The notes: generated from the letters alone by a model not told the origin. Counted from the first letter of the stretch, positions 24,501 through 37,186 are shown. The stretch: 64,000 nucleotides of DNA from Ceratothoa steindachneri (GCA_963969495.1 OZ018329.1:70148959-70212958); one strand, 5' to 3'. Numbers and translations: made by a program.

Positions 24501-26751
24501 CTTAAACTCTAGTACTTGTATAATTCAAAGTTAACCTTCTGCCAGGGATCGGATTTGACGATAGTTCCTGGATCTCCTCATTTTGACATAAAATGAGCGG
24601 GGTTTTAGTACTATTTAATGCTTCATGATTTGGGAGTTTTGTCCAACTTACAAGATCATGATCGTATCATGATAAGTCATACATATCTGTCTTCATTTTT
24701 TTTATCTTTTAGTGCCTTTAAAACTTTCAAACATAGACATTGTTAGAAACAAAAAATTCCCTCTTTTTTTTAGTATATCTTTTCACTGCTTCTCACGGCA
24801 ATTTCACGCCTTACTTAAGATCCAGAACAATAGGTATAAATCAGTTATAAACTTATACTTTCAACATGTCATTATTAAGGTGTAACTTCCAGGTTGAATA
24901 AAATGTTTAGGATGTATTTAAAACATAAAAAAAATAACAAGAAATCGATCTAAAGAGAAAGAATTTATAGTTATAATTTTTACATTTCCAAAATATCCTT
25001 TTTATTTATACATGAATTGATTGTTAGAAAAGAATAACTTAATTTCTCCTGGAATTTTCTTTGACCTATTGATGGAGCAATTACACTACTTTCATATGAA
25101 GGTATTTTGCAACGGCTGTTGACTCGTTAGCATTACAGCGACCTGGACCGATGCAAGAATATAATAAATTCTCGCCAACTGATACGTGGAATAAAGTCTT
25201 TTAACTGAAACATCCCCAAAATTATGTTTGCACTTTTTTTTATATAAGTTATTTTATAGTTGTTTAGATAGGCATTTCTATCACGGCTGACGCATTAGAC
25301 ATTAGGAAAAGGAGGATAACATGAACGATATCAAGTATTATACGAAACTAGTTACTATACTGACATGTATAAAAATATCTGAATGATGCTTTAGGTAGCG
25401 ATAGGGCTAAGAGAATGTATTTGAGGCAGTATTCAAGTAAGGTACATAAAAGGTCCGTAATATCAATCCATTTATCATCTTGTCTGGTTTTCGATTTGGG
25501 GTGGATTTATTTTCCTATTATGCTGCAAGTTTGGATTTTTCCTATAGGAGTGAAATATATAGTGTCATCAAGACGTTCACACTCTGGAGCCCATCTTCCG
25601 CATCTTCCACCCCTTGTCTCAATTACAAGTATATATCTTTATTTAACTTCAATGAACTGTGCTCTCATTGGAGATATGAATGGCTATTCATAAATAGAAA
25701 CGTGTGCAATCCAACTCTGAATTGTTCTATCACTAGGGATAGGAGCATGAGGTGAGACAAGAAAAAAAAAATAAAAAGAAAGGACAGGCAGGGTTTAAAA
25801 AAATCGATTAACTGGGACTATGGCAGTAAGCTCATGATTGGAGGTTAAATTCTAGTCCAAACCTCAAGAACTATATTCAAACAAAGGAATACAAACAATC
25901 ATAAGTACAAGCCCAGGCCATTTGGGCGACTCAGAGAGGAAAGGTATACCGAGGTATATTTCCTCTTGGTCGGTTTCTTTTTTTATTTCAACTCCTTTAA
26001 ACCTTCCCTTCAGTTTTCCCCGTCTTCATAATAAGCAAATAAAAGTAATCTGTTCACAATACTTACCATGAGATGCGGTCATTTCATCCTTTCTACCAGT
26101 CATCCCCACATCTTTAATTTGTTCCTTCCTACCCCAAACTTCTCCTTTACCTACCACAATGATCTTTGAAGAAGTTGGGGATTGGAAAGAAAAAGAATCT
26201 TTGCCTTGGTCTTAAGAAATAGCGCTCAAAAGGAAATTCTCGCACTCCTTAAATAAGATTAATGGTTTTCCGTAAGGTTAATTTGCCTTCTGACGCTATA
26301 ACGAAAGATTAATTCACCGACGAAGAGATCATTATTTTTTTATACGTAATTAAAGGGGAAAGGTGAGACACGTGCAGGGGAACATAGGGGAAAGAGAATT
26401 CAAAATACTAGAAGTAGAAAATGCAGAAACACGGAAAAATTTAAAAGTATACTTGAACCATAAAAATAATACCGGTACTAGTCATACAATTTTTTATTAT
26501 CTTCTTTCACTTATATTCCTTATCAAATATTAACATTCCTTCTCCCTTTAATTTAGGGGGGGAATTATTCATTTTACAAATATTATTGCCAAAGAAAGTA
26601 GGATCCAAATCAAAACGCTTTAGTTTTAGATTCACGCCACTAATGCTAGAGGACAAAAGCTGAAAGTTATTTCATAGCTACTTGAAAAAGCGAGAGTCAT
26701 CGAGTGACTCCATCAGAGAAAACCAATTCAATTGGACCTCGAATCGAAGCT

Positions 26752-26755
<4 letters not shown>
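24501..26755. other. AT-rich DNA, no gene recognised
   Basis: Two overlapping plus-strand frames at 25415-25755 have no recognisable domain. Remaining sequence is AT-rich without clear repeats. Confidence 0.5.
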
Positions 26756-26798
<43 letters not shown>

Positions 26799-26799
26799 C
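26755..26799. repeat. (CAT)n microsatellite
   Basis: About 15 uninterrupted ATC/CAT triplets. Confidence 0.97.
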
Positions 26800-27689
26800 T
26801 AAATCTATAATTTAAGAAGATGAATTTTTGAGTATTTGAATAATAATTTTATCTTAGTTTGGTTATGACTTATGTTTTTTATCAAAGTTATTCCTAATAA
26901 TTATTTTATAATATCAAAAAAACAAATGATGAAGTTCAGAAATAAATATAAGTATCGAAATTTTGTGAATTTATTAAAACCCAGAGAATTACAAATGTTG
27001 AAGTTCAGAAAATTTACTTTTATATATCTTCTTCTCTAACTATATTTTAGCAACGTGATATTTTGAAAGGGGGGGGAATTTAGTTTAGAGTTCCTTTTCA
27101 AAATTATTATAATTGGCGACGTTCATAAAATTTATAAAAATTTAACCATGGCTTCTTTTTTTAGATTTTAAATTTTAATCTTAGCAGCGAAGCGCAAGCT
27201 CCCCAGGTAGGGGCGAGTGGCGAAGCCATTGCCTGGTGTAGGCAAAATTTCACCACTTTTGCCTTTTGCGTCTTTTAGGAAAACATTGTCAGAAGAAAAT
27301 GAAGTAACAATAGAGGACGCCCACTGAAATATAAAACCCTAAAGAAAACATCAAATTGTAAATTATGGGTTGATTTTTTTTATTGGGAAGCAAATCGCAA
27401 ATACGGAAGCAAAATTTTAATTGGTTTCTTTCATTTCGGAAGTTTTACTCATTAAATACTATACACTAAAGAAAAAATTCTCTCAGGGAATTGGGGAAAT
27501 GCAATAAAATGGGCAAAAATTCTTATTGGTATATTTTTTTTCAATACAATCCTAAGCTTGATATTTTTTTGTATTTTCTTTCTTGCTCAATTTAAAACTA
27601 TTGACTAAATTTACTAACCTCCTGATTACCAACTAAACGCTTAAAATATATAATAAATACATATTGAATAATAACATCAAATTAGACTG
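26800..27689. other. AT-rich DNA with a short shared GC-rich motif
   Basis: No gene. The stretch CAGCGAAGCGCAAGCTCCCC near 27185, followed by GAGTGGCGAAGCCATTGCCT, resembles 48337-48380, suggesting another dispersed repeat. Confidence 0.5.
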
Positions 27690-28085
27690 TTCAATATGTC
27701 GGTCCATAGGTCATCGGTCGGATGGTAGCCATTTTACTTCTTAATGATTTTTTGAAGGTCATAAAGTCATAAGTCAGAATAATTAAGGGCACTCAACTTA
27801 GGTCTGTTGACCATTTTTTTTAGTCGGGTGCGAGTCTAGTCGCGGGCGACTCTATATCTCATTATGTCGATCGGTCAGGAGGTCGGTCGGTTGGTCCCGG
27901 GTTTGCTTTTTTGTTTTGTTAATAACATTGTAACTATTCGGCCGATTCTAACGAAATTTTAAACCCAGGGGTAGTTTTACATTCTCTCTCTAGTGGTATA
28001 ATTGCCAAGGTACTCCCAAGGTTAGTCCGGGAATTATTGAAAGTTTTGAAGGCCGTAACGTCATGAATCAGAATAAGGTCCGCAG
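27690..28085 (+). repeat. Dispersed repeat family Y, copy 2 with partial tandem copy
   Basis: A full copy runs from TTAGTCGGGTGCGAGTCTAG (27822) through AACTATTCGGCCGATTCTAA to TTTTGAAGGCCGTAACGTCA. A partial copy precedes it (27690-27800), recognisable by TTTGAAGGTCATAAAGTCAT and AAGTCAGAATAA. The GAGTC...GACTC part can form a small hairpin. Confidence 0.78.
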
Positions 28086-28441
28086 ACCTTATTTAATGAA
28101 GAATCAATGGTTCCTTTGTTTTTTTTCTGAAGACATGAAGTCAATTCAGATCAATTCTTCAATCGAGATAACATTTCATCAAAGGGATCCATATTCTTAT
28201 TTAATTTTCGATAAGCATAAATCTTATTGAATCTAAAAGTCACTTTTTTAAATGTGGTGTTTTTTTTGTCCGATTAAATATTAACAAATTAAATAATCTT
28301 TATGGCTCCTATATTAAATGGACATCCTTTTCTCTTTGTACGATACTAATGATTCTTAATACGTTAAATACGATCAGACAAATGGAAAAGAATCAATTAT
28401 TCGTATATCAAGTGATGCGAGTGTCGCTCCTCAATTATTGA

Positions 28442-28960
28442 TTAGGTTGGGCAGAAAGTCCTGACTCACTTAGGAAGCGGAAGGAAATCAACAAAGTTTT
28501 ATGGAGCAACACCAGCGTTAGGTTAGATTAACCTTATTCATTCTATTGCAGCCTCCCTACGCTGGTGTTGCTTGTGTCTCCTGCGCAGTTTTATTCCTCT
28601 TTGTGTAAGCCCCAACGGACAGAAATGAGTTTGGAAGAAAGTGGAATTAGAGCTTTGATTCGCTACTGTTACAAGCGAAAACTTTTGCGATTCTGAAGGA
28701 GAAGTTACAGCCAATCAGGTGAAGGTCTCGAGGTGGTACAGACGTTTTAACTACTGGAATCTTGCTCTTGACGATCAACTACGTTCCGGCCAACCATCAA
28801 CCTGGTATAAAAGACAGATTCGGATGCTGGCTGATTGCTGGAAGAAGATCGTAGAGAATGATGGACTTCATTTCGAAGAATAAATGTTGGTGTTGCTGAA
28901 TAAATTTTTGATGTTTTCTTTCCGCTTCCTAAGTGAGTCAGGACTTTCTGGCCAACCTAA
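28442..28960 (+). mobile_element. Mariner-derived MITE-like element with 47-bp inverted ends
   Basis: The left end (ATTAGGTTGGGCAGAAAGTC...) and inverted right end match at about 45 of 47 positions, and a TA follows the right end at 28961-28962. The interior keeps two transposase scraps on the plus strand: VSRWYRRFNYWNLALDDQLR near 28724-28783 (end of the DNA-binding domain) joined to RMLADCWKKIVENDGLHFEE near 28822-28881 (the normal C-terminus), followed by TAA. The catalytic domain is deleted. A 69-bp hairpin sits inside (28505-28520 with 28558-28573, 15 of 16 paired, centred on GGTTAGATTAACC). Confidence 0.9.
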
Positions 28961-28962
28961 TA

Positions 28963-31900
28963 ACATCACCCCACAAAGTAATAAGCAGAATTATTTAAAA
29001 ATATCGGTCCGCCATATGCATCCCAATTCATAGTCCACTTGTCAAAGGATGGAATCGCGACTCGTAGATCCTCCACTCCTTCGGAAAAATAAAATCACAA
29101 AATCAGTAGTTTATTTCCTTTGGCTTCCAATCAATAAAGAATTAACACCAATCATTTATTTCCCATAGGAGAAGACTCTATTGTAAACACAGCTTTCGAT
29201 TACAGCGAAGCTAAGCTACACCGTGTGTGGTAAGAAACCGGCTGGAGTCACGATTTGGGTTTCGCTCACGGTGGCTGGTATACGATGTAGATGTCCATTA
29301 TTTGGAAACCAGTGTAAACTGTGGTTCCAAATGAGAAAAAAAACCCGGTTTCTAAAAGAATACAGATTGGGGGGAAAAGTGGTCCCAAATTATTCATTTA
29401 TTTTTCATCCAATCAAAATTGATTCTTTCTTCGTCAGGTTTAAGTTAAAGGTTACTCTCTTACTTTCACTGTTTACAAAAAATAATTATCTGTAGTTTCT
29501 AGGTTCCTTTCCACCTTTCACTGTTCCCAAAATTTACCTTAAGTTTCTAAACCCAAGTATATTACTTTTCCAGCGATCATTTTTTTTCATCAACACCATT
29601 TCATTGACTACTAAAAACTGATGGGGTCAAATGGAAAAATCCCTGCCCTCCATGAGCAAAGTTAAACCATATGTGGTACGGTTAATCGCTGGATGAGAGA
29701 CAGATTCAGGTCAACTTTGCGATGAGTGCCATATGTTGTAGCGATCAGTGTCAGACTCTGCTTTAACCTAAAGATATCCACTGACATATTCCCAATACTT
29801 TGCAAATCGGTGGTATAACTTGTACAAACCAACAATCATACCACAATCCTTTATTTTACTACTTGTTCTTTGATGCCATCTTGCTAAGAGTCCCCAAAGG
29901 CTTTTGATTACACGTTTCTACTATCATTCCACAGATTTCAAGCGCAGATAAGAGCATGGGAAAATGCTCTTTGATCTATTTAACTATGGCTTACCTTCTT
30001 TTTTTTATTTATACACCTTTTCCTCTTGTATCAAAGCCAACTGGTATCGAAATTTGATGCTAATTTTGTGTTTCTCTGTAGATGATAGTGATTTATTTTC
30101 TAAATTCACAGCCAAAGAGTTGGCAGAGACGAATTTCATCTCAAGTAACCATTATAAACAAAGAATGGTACCAAGATGCCTAAAAAGAGTAAATCCAGGG
30201 AGTGATGCGATTTCATCCGTAATAGAGAGCCAAGATGTCATCGGGTAAAAGTAACTAACTGTTTCGGACACCATTTTCATATAAAGGGGTCCAAGATCCT
30301 CAAAAAGAGGGGTTGAGATACGGAAACCTTAAATTTGGCGACCCACGACCGATATTAAGCGAAGAATGGAGATTCCTCTCTCATGAAATTGAGATTCAAC
30401 TAGAACGTATCCTATAAGTCTTTAATTATAATACTTTTTACCCTAGAGGGATTATTTTGATTTTCCTTTAAAATGCCTTAGGAATATTTGAATGGTATAG
30501 TTAAATAATTTAAAGGAATAGAGATTAGAGGAACCACAAAACTTGCGACTGCCAAAACATTTTGCGAAGACGAATATGGGAAGCGAAGAGAAGCATTTCC
30601 CCATTATTTTGAAGCCACATATCCATCAAAACAAGACGGAACCAATTGACACCAAGCTCCGAGCTGCATAATTATTACTCAACCTTGACCTTTTTACTGC
30701 CTTCTCATCTTGTGCATTGGGCATGAGAGCCCTTCACTTACCTTAAGTGCCGAAGTGTTATTGAGCTACACGACCACACACAAACATTATTTTTAGAAAT
30801 TTAATTAAATTCTTCTCAAATAAAGCCGAATTTCATTATTTAATTTTAATATTAAGATGATGAAATACATTTAAACGAACATAAATGAGCGTTATTTAGT
30901 TTTCCCAATGTGAAGTATTTGTCTCCCATTGAATAATAGCTCGATTACTTTCCCCCACATCTAACCTTGTCTCTTAGCCAACAATCCCAAAAGGTTGAAG
31001 CCTCTCATTGTTCGCATACCATTTTCACACAAGTTCAAAGTTAATTTGGTAAAAGAATAATTAGAATGAGCATGATTTTCTGGTTCCGCCTCTTTTGAAC
31101 TGTATTGGTCTTCAGCTTTCACGTCCTCTTAAATGAGCTGACAGCATATTGGGACTGAAGTTGCTAGGTCTGTATATCTGAGCTAATCTCTAATCTATGA
31201 GTACAGAAGGGTCTTTATTAAGTCTCTTTCAGCCCAAAACAATAATCTTGTGTAAATATTTAATTTAGTTCTACTATACTGAAATAGATACAACGAAGCA
31301 GCCTGACATAAACAAAGAATTTGGCCAAGAGATGTTAATTTCATGGGAACAAAACATAACCACCGAATGAAGTCATCGTTGACTCACCACAGGGTTAATA
31401 TAATCTTTCTTGGCATTCGTAGCCCTGGGTTCTTTGTCTCTTTGGTGCGAACTTCTTATGGAGATAAAACATACCAACTCTCATGGTTTAACTTTTACGA
31501 TAATATAATAGGTCATCCGGAAAGTTCGTGTGGCATTGGCACAAAACTTGAAAAATGCTTTCATTAACATTTAATTAAGAAATAAACACTACTCTGTTTA
31601 ACAAGTTTTAACCTCTTCACTTTTTGTCAAAATTCGGTATTAACACCTTTGTGGCTCGACCTCTTCAAAATCCTGAAAGAATTACTATCTGGAAAAAAGC
31701 TCCAATAATATTAACGATGTGGAAAATAATTTAATTACTTGCATCAACAACAAGGGCAAAAAATCCTACTGTGAAAGAAAATATAAGTTATTACCAAGAT
31801 GGGAGAAGTTGTACAACAAAATGGTACAATTATTTTCTGTTTTCTCGGTCTGCACGTTGTTTACCAGTGCGGACCTAATTTGAACCGTGGTAAGATGCAA

Positions 31901-32196
31901 ATTGTATAAAACTAAATAATAAAAGATGACGTATGTGTACAGCAAAACGTAAATAAATTATTTAAGGTGAGGCTGAGTCAAGTAATGTTCGGAATATATT
32001 ATAATTGATCAAGTTTAAGATAAGATTAAAGTAAATAATAGTTGTTTCTCGTTTGATTTGCTTCAAGTGTAATAAGGTCGTTTAGCAGTAGGAGTAGATC
32101 AAAGAGACTGAAGGATACAACTTAAATTTAAGATTATATTTTCGCAATGTGCATGCTACTTTATCTTCTGGGCCAGCAAGTAAATATACTCTTGCT
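28963..32196. other. AT-rich DNA, no gene recognised
   Basis: Frames at 29223-29495, 29964-30248 and 31343-31567 show no domain. The sequence GGTCATCCGGAAAGTTCGTG at 31510 resembles a mariner terminus, but no partner end was found. Confidence 0.5.
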
Positions 32197-33640
32197 TGAC
32201 GATATACCATATATAACTATTCGTTGAGGGAACTTCTTTAATTATCGTTAGAGTGCATTAATGTCTGGCGGCCGATATTATGTATCTTAGATATGCTTCA
32301 GAAGTGGAACTGAGCTCAAGGATAATAATATTGCTATCATTAATAAAATAGAGTTTTATTAATAATAACTATCAACAATACAAGACGGAAAATATTGACA
32401 TAAACAGAGAATGGAAAGGGTCGTGGGGGCTCGGGCTAATCCGAGGATTAAAGGATTTAAAAAGGTAAAACAAATATAAAGTTAAAGGGATGGGATGGTT
32501 CGCTAAACCATTTAAAGCAAAGGATAGAATTGACAAAAGGGTTAAGTACTCAAAGGTGATGTTTGGCTTACGTAACTTTATGCTGTTGGTGCATTGGAAG
32601 GTGACGTGAAGGAATTTTCGGTCCGCTGGCGAATTGGAGCCGAAGGGGGGGAATAAAATAATCCTGACGTGGCGTCTTGGGAATGAGAACCGTTTCTCGA
32701 CGAACGGCTTGAAGAACAATTGCTGTTCTACGTTGTTCTCTTCTGAACAACCGGGGGGGTGAGAACTGTCTCTTGTTTACGGCCTCAAGAACAATGGCTG
32801 TTCTAATGTTGTTCTCCTCTGAACAACAAGGGGGAACTGTGAGAACCGTTTCTTGGCGAAGGGCTCAAAAGAACAATGGCTGTTCTACGTTGTTCTCTTC
32901 TGAACAACAGGGCAAGGGGTGAGAACCATCTCTGGTCAACGGGCTCAAGAACAATGGCTGTTCTAATGTTGTTCTCCTTTGAACAACAAGGAGGAAGGGT
33001 GAGAACCGTTTCTTGGCGAAGGGCTCAAAAGAACAATGTCTGTTCTACGTTGTTCTCTTCTGAACAACAGGGAAGGGGGGTGAGAACCGTCTCTTGTCTA
33101 CGGGCTCAAGAACATTGGCTGTTCTAACGTTGTTCTCTCTCTGAACAACGAGGGGGAAGCCTTGAGGACTTGGCGTCACGAAAGGCTCGAACCTTTGGCA
33201 CTCAAGGAATATTATCCTCCTTCTGGACAAGTGATGGTGAATCTCGAGGTCGAGATCCCTTGGCGCACAAAGGGAGAGAGGGTCGTGGTGATGTTTCGCG
33301 ACGAAAATCTGGATCTCGAATCTGATCTTAGTGGTAAAGTTTCCATCTAAATAGTCGAGACACTCCCTTGGTGTGGGGGACAATGGAGTGGGAGCTTCGA
33401 GGGAATGCACAGCCGAGCCTGGGAGCAATGCCTTATCTGCCCATAAGCCTAACTCAATCTGGCGAGGTCGGCGTATGGGGGTGAACGGGGGGACGATAAC
33501 CTCTTTGTTTAAACATTGACATCCGGTGGCTGTGATAAGGCGCCAAGCTTCAAAGCGAAGATGCACGAGGGAGCATCGTGGTTTTAAAATAATATGTGAT
33601 AGGAGTTGAAACTAACGCTGCCTCAACCCTTTCTATCACA
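32197..33640 (-). repeat. 3' LTR of the Gypsy element
   Basis: The minus strand starts TGTGATAG at 33640. An AATAAA signal, read on the minus strand, lies near 32345, towards the LTR end. This copy contains six minisatellite units (three A/B dimers), against eight in the other LTR, which explains its shorter length (1444 against 1605 bp). A minus-strand open frame of 173 codons (33045-33566) is shared with the other LTR. Confidence 0.9.
32683..33160. repeat. LTR minisatellite, six units of about 80 bp
   Basis: Each unit reads GAGAACCGT...GGGCTCAAGAACAAT, then GGCTGTTCTA, GTTGTTCTC and CTGAACAAC. Two types alternate. Type A has GCGAAGGGCTCAAAAGAACA and CTACGTTG. Type B has ACGGGCTCAAGAACA and CTAATGTTG. 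Each unit holds two palindromes, AGAACA-ATGGC-TGTTCT and GTTGTTC...GAACAAC. Confidence 0.92.
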
Positions 33641-33665
33641 CCCCTCCATTCCGGGGGAAGTTGTC
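33641..33665 (-). other. Polypurine tract next to the 3' LTR
   Basis: On the minus strand, CCCGGAATGGAGGGG ends directly against TGTGATAG of the LTR. This is the expected primer site for plus-strand synthesis of an LTR retrotransposon. Confidence 0.75.
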
Positions 33666-34058
33666 ACTTCGAAAAAAAGAGAGAAGGGACAACGATAGAG
33701 CTCCGTTGTGGGGAACTCGTTTTCTTGTACCAACCCCACCTTCCTGCACCTAACTCGTATTACCTCAATACATATGATTATTTTGATCTTTTGATTACAG
33801 GGGAAAATAACCTTCAATACAAACTTAATAAAAAAAAGGCATGGAACAATGAAATGATATAAATATAGTACATATGGGAAAAAATAATTTATACGTAAAT
33901 TAATGGGTACAAAAATATATATACATACCAAAAAATTAGACATTGAGCGTTACAAAATTCAGACATATACATTAACTAATTATAATACAAGAGAATCTTA
34001 ATTTAAGTCGTACAAGACGGTATATACCTACATGGAGATACTAATTCTATGAATACAA
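33666..34058. other. Internal element sequence where integrase should be
   Basis: AT-rich sequence between the end of RNase H and the polypurine tract. No integrase motif (HHCC finger or DDE core) is readable. A Gypsy element normally has more than 1 kb of integrase here, so it has been deleted. Confidence 0.7.
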
Positions 34059-34915
34059 TTAATCTACGCTATTCGGTAACGCATTCCTACTGAGTGCGTC
34101 AGCGACCTGGTTATCGGAACCTTTGATATAATTTATTTTAAATTGATACTCTTGCAAGAGTAAACTCCAGCGCATGATGCGGCCGTTGGAGTGTCGCACA
34201 TTCCTAATATAGGCTAACGGACGGTGGTCGGTTCCTAACTGAAATTTTTTACCTATCAAGTACATCTTGAATTTGTCTATGACCCAGATAATTGATAGAG
34301 CTTCCTTTTCTATAGTGGCATATCTCTTTTCGCGTGGTAATAATTGACGACTAGCATATTCAACTGGATGACTTGTTCCGTCATCCTCGTATTGAAGGAG
34401 TACACCTCCAATGCCCTCGTTGGACGTGTCGGTCTTAATCCAAAAGGATTTTTCCGGGTTGGGCAACTTCAAAATGGGGGCAGAAATGAGCTTACTCTTG
34501 AGCTGATTAAAATGGGAAATAGCGACATCATTCCAACGTAGACGATCGGGTGAATTCTTTTTTAAAAGGGAGCTGAGGGGCGCCGAAATTGCAGCAAAAT
34601 TCGGAACGAATCGCCGATAGTACGAAGCTGATCCTAGGAACGATCTTAATTGCTTCTTTGTAATCGGGAGGGGCATGTCGGCGATTGCCTTAATCTTATC
34701 CTCTTGGGGACCCAACTGGCTTTGTCCTATTTTGAAACCCAAATATTTGATGGTTTCGTGGGAAAAATGGCATTTGCTGGGGCCAATGGTGAGGCCATTT
34801 TCGCGCAGTCGCTCGAAAAGAGCTAATAGGGTGGTTAAATGGTGACTCCATTTAAATAGTTATTGTAGCTGACTCTTTTGATGTGGTGTCAGCTGCGCGT
34901 CAATATCCAGGCCAG
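34059..34915 (-). pseudogene. Gypsy pol: RT C-terminal part and RNase H
   Basis: Read from 34915, DIDAQLTPHQKSQLQ is the usual start of the RT region. A TAA follows, then WSHHLTTLLALFERLRENGL, which normally lies just after the YxDD active site, so the RT fingers and palm are deleted. Then come CHFSHETIKYLGFKIG, FLGSASYYRRFVPNFAAIS, and RNase H: IKTDTSNEGIGGVLLQ (first Asp), EKEALSIIW (Glu), GTDHRPLAYI (Asp), ending VADALSRNALPNSVD. The stretch 34059-34742 is open, with RNase H residues intact, but with no polymerase site the protein could not copy RNA. Confidence 0.92.
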
Positions 34916-35044
34916 AGGGTTCCAAAGACTCACCTGGTAGGGAAGGAGGAGGGTAATCAGCATCAGGTTGGGTGCACACTATCTGTATTACATTAAGGGA
35001 CTCCGCGGGGTAATCTTCTTCAAGCGCCGATGTTTCGTCCAGTT

Positions 35045-35569
35045 CTACGAAGGTATCTCCAAGGGCGCGTTGGGGGTTATTTTTTCTTGGGGTCCACGGA
35101 CAGTCTCCGTTTCCTTGTCTTGGTCCTTATCGCCTAAGGGTGTTAGTAATTCACGCTCCTTTTGTGCCGTCCTAAAGTCCTGTTTAAGGATCTCCGAGAA
35201 TTCGGACGGTATCGGGGTTCTGAGGGGGACGGACTCCTGGGCTTCCTTCTTAGCTCGGCCTCGAGGAAGGGCGACCTGAGACACAGGGTCGGAACTTACT
35301 TGGGGGCTCTGTCCTATAAGTACGGAACAGAATTGTATGGGTGCTGAAATGACTTCAGCCCAGCCATCATAATATTGACACTGCAGGTAACATCTAACGA
35401 CGAGGAATTGGTTCGCCCGCCCAAGGTAGTCATGTACCACCGCAAATTTTTCGTGGTTAGGGTCCACTAGGGGGAGGAGTTCGTCGGACACGATGAAACA
35501 CGTACATCCTGTGTCCCTGACGAGAGTCAATACTCGGCAGCCGTTCACGCTGCCCTCCTCAAATTTCAA
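35045..35569 (-). pseudogene. Gypsy retropepsin-like protease region
   Basis: The 174-residue open frame starts MKFEEGSVNGCRVLTLVRDT and carries DTG within LVRDTGCTCFIVSDELLP (residues about 16-33), the catalytic site of retroviral-type aspartyl proteases. NQFLVVRCYLQCQYYDGWAE and VLIGQS follow, then an acidic, lysine-rich linker leading towards RT. It lies between gag and RT in the order expected for pol. The frame between 34916 and 35044 continues with a proline-rich linker. Confidence 0.8.
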
Positions 35570-35644
35570 AGTTCCCGATGAACTTTTATCAAAAATAAAA
35601 TTTACCTAGTGGCCTGACGGAGGGGAAGAAGTTTCTGCTTGGGT

Positions 35645-36762
35645 CTACACCACCGGGGGAGCCGGGGTTGCATTAATCTGGTGAACTTGGTGGGCTGGTC
35701 CGCTTTTTAGCCTAGAATTTTGGGGGCAATTCCAGCTCATGTGGTTTCCTACACCACAGGTGAAGCATATGATTGGTCGCTTCGGGAAGAGAGATGGAGG
35801 AGAAATCTTAACGGGAGGTTTAGAGTTCCGTTGTTGGTTTTGGGGAAAGAAGTTTTGGGGTTTTACGGGGCTCGGAAACTTCGTCGGCTTTCCTGTGAAG
35901 GGGCGCGAATTCTTCCTTGTTTTCTTGTAGGGGGATTGGTGAGAAGTTCGATTCTCCTTTGGGTATAAATTATGGCTTGCGGCATAGACATCCGCTTCTT
36001 CGGTACATTCTTTAAAGGTCTGGCACCGACGATCCTTGACGAACGCGCGGATCTCCGTCGGGAGAGACGCCAAAAATTGATCTCGCAACACGAAGTCTGT
36101 TAAGGACTCGTAGTTCGGATTAACCTTTGAGGATTCTAACCAAAATTTAGAATTCCTCTGAAGAATGTATCCGAATTGACGGAACGTATGTACGGGTTTA
36201 ATACGACCTCCTCGAAATTCTTGGCGGTAGAAATCGGGAGTCATATTATGAGCGGCCAATAACTCAGCTTTTAAGGTGCTGTAGTTAATTGTACACTCAG
36301 ATGGTAAAGATATAAAAATTTCGCGCAATTTACAATTTAACAGGGGAAGTAATCTGGCTACACCTTCAGCCTCCAGATCCATGTTATTGATTTCGAGGAT
36401 CTTTTCAAAGTGGACTAAAAATGCTCCGAAATCCTCTCCATCCTTGAAATTGGGGAGCTTTAGTGAGAGATTGGGGGTGCTTCGGAACGGGAACTGGCGG
36501 ACTGTATCTCTGCTTCAACACGAGTTAATTCAATCTGATGGTAAAGCTCAGCTTGTCTTATCCGTTCCTCTCTTTCTCTTTCTCGTTCTTCTAGCTGGAT
36601 TTCTCTTTCTCGTTCTTCTCGTTGGATTTCTCTTCCTCTTTCTGTTTATTTTTATTTTTCTTCACGCTTTTTTCTTTGCTCCTCTTGAACGTACTCAATT
36701 AGTTTTTTTCCGGAGAGTCCCAAGGATTCTCCTTGCGCTTTAAAGATTTGGAACTGAGTCAT
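35645..36762 (-). pseudogene. Gypsy gag with CCHC zinc knuckle
   Basis: The open part (35645-36382, 245 residues) has the capsid-like core (CTINYSTLKAELLAAHNMTP, FRQFGYILQRNSKFW, FLASLPTEIRAFVKDRRCQT), a basic proline-rich linker, and one zinc knuckle CFTCGVGNHMSWNC (C-X2-C-X4-H-X4-C) near the end. Upstream to 36762 the same element continues with MTQFQIFKAQGESLGLSGKK, a charged Arg/Glu coiled coil, and LPNFKDGEDFGAFLVHFEKI, but with at least two frameshifts or stops. The start at 36762 is chosen because it precedes the coiled coil typical of invertebrate Gypsy Gag. It is therefore N-terminally broken. Confidence 0.85.
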
Positions 36763-37113
36763 CTTTGCACTTGGGGGCACACAAGTCAACCAACTAAAAT
36801 TCCTTGCAACAAGAATTATGCCTCTATAGAATTAGCGCACCTAAATATGGGCACTGACCTATTCGTACTTGGTTTCTCAATCTAAATAACCACTGACTAA
36901 AATTACAAAAAAAAACACAAACAAATTATTATAACAGTTCCTTGAGCTACTCCAGCTTCTTAAGTTTAAAAAAAGGGGATGACAATCGTTAAAACAAAAG
37001 AACACTACTATACTCTATTATTGTAACGAATAACACTATGCTTTACTCGACTGAGACAAGTGTTTGCAAAGATATAGCGTTAAACCTTACACACCTGATA
37101 CCAAATTCAAATA

Positions 37114-37114
<1 letters not shown>
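36763..37114. other. 5' leader of the Gypsy element
   Basis: AT-rich non-coding sequence between gag and the microsatellite at the 5' LTR. No tRNA primer-binding site beginning TGG is visible next to the LTR. Confidence 0.6.

Positions 37115-37169
<55 letters not shown>
37115..37169. repeat. (TA)n microsatellite beside the 5' LTR
   Basis: About 55 bp of TA, only 18 bp from the inner edge of the 5' LTR, where the primer-binding site should be. Confidence 0.97.
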
Positions 37170-37172
<3 letters not shown>

Positions 37173-37186
37173 GTAGAATGGACTCT

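Noticed and set aside
25415..25755. Two overlapping plus-strand frames of about 91 codons
   Set aside because: No recognisable family; GDMNGY looked like an endonuclease GDFN block, but none of the other motifs is around it.
29640..29760. Possible small RNA gene (paired CATATG segments)
   Set aside because: No tRNA, 5S or snRNA consensus boxes could be placed.
31510..31566. Mariner-like terminus GGTCATCCGGAAAGTTCGTG
   Set aside because: No matching inverted end or transposase sequence found nearby.
32683..33160. Steroid-receptor-like elements (AGAACA/TGTTCT)
   Set aside because: The half-sites are 5 bases apart, not the usual 3, and the palindromes are part of a repeat unit; hormone response cannot be claimed.
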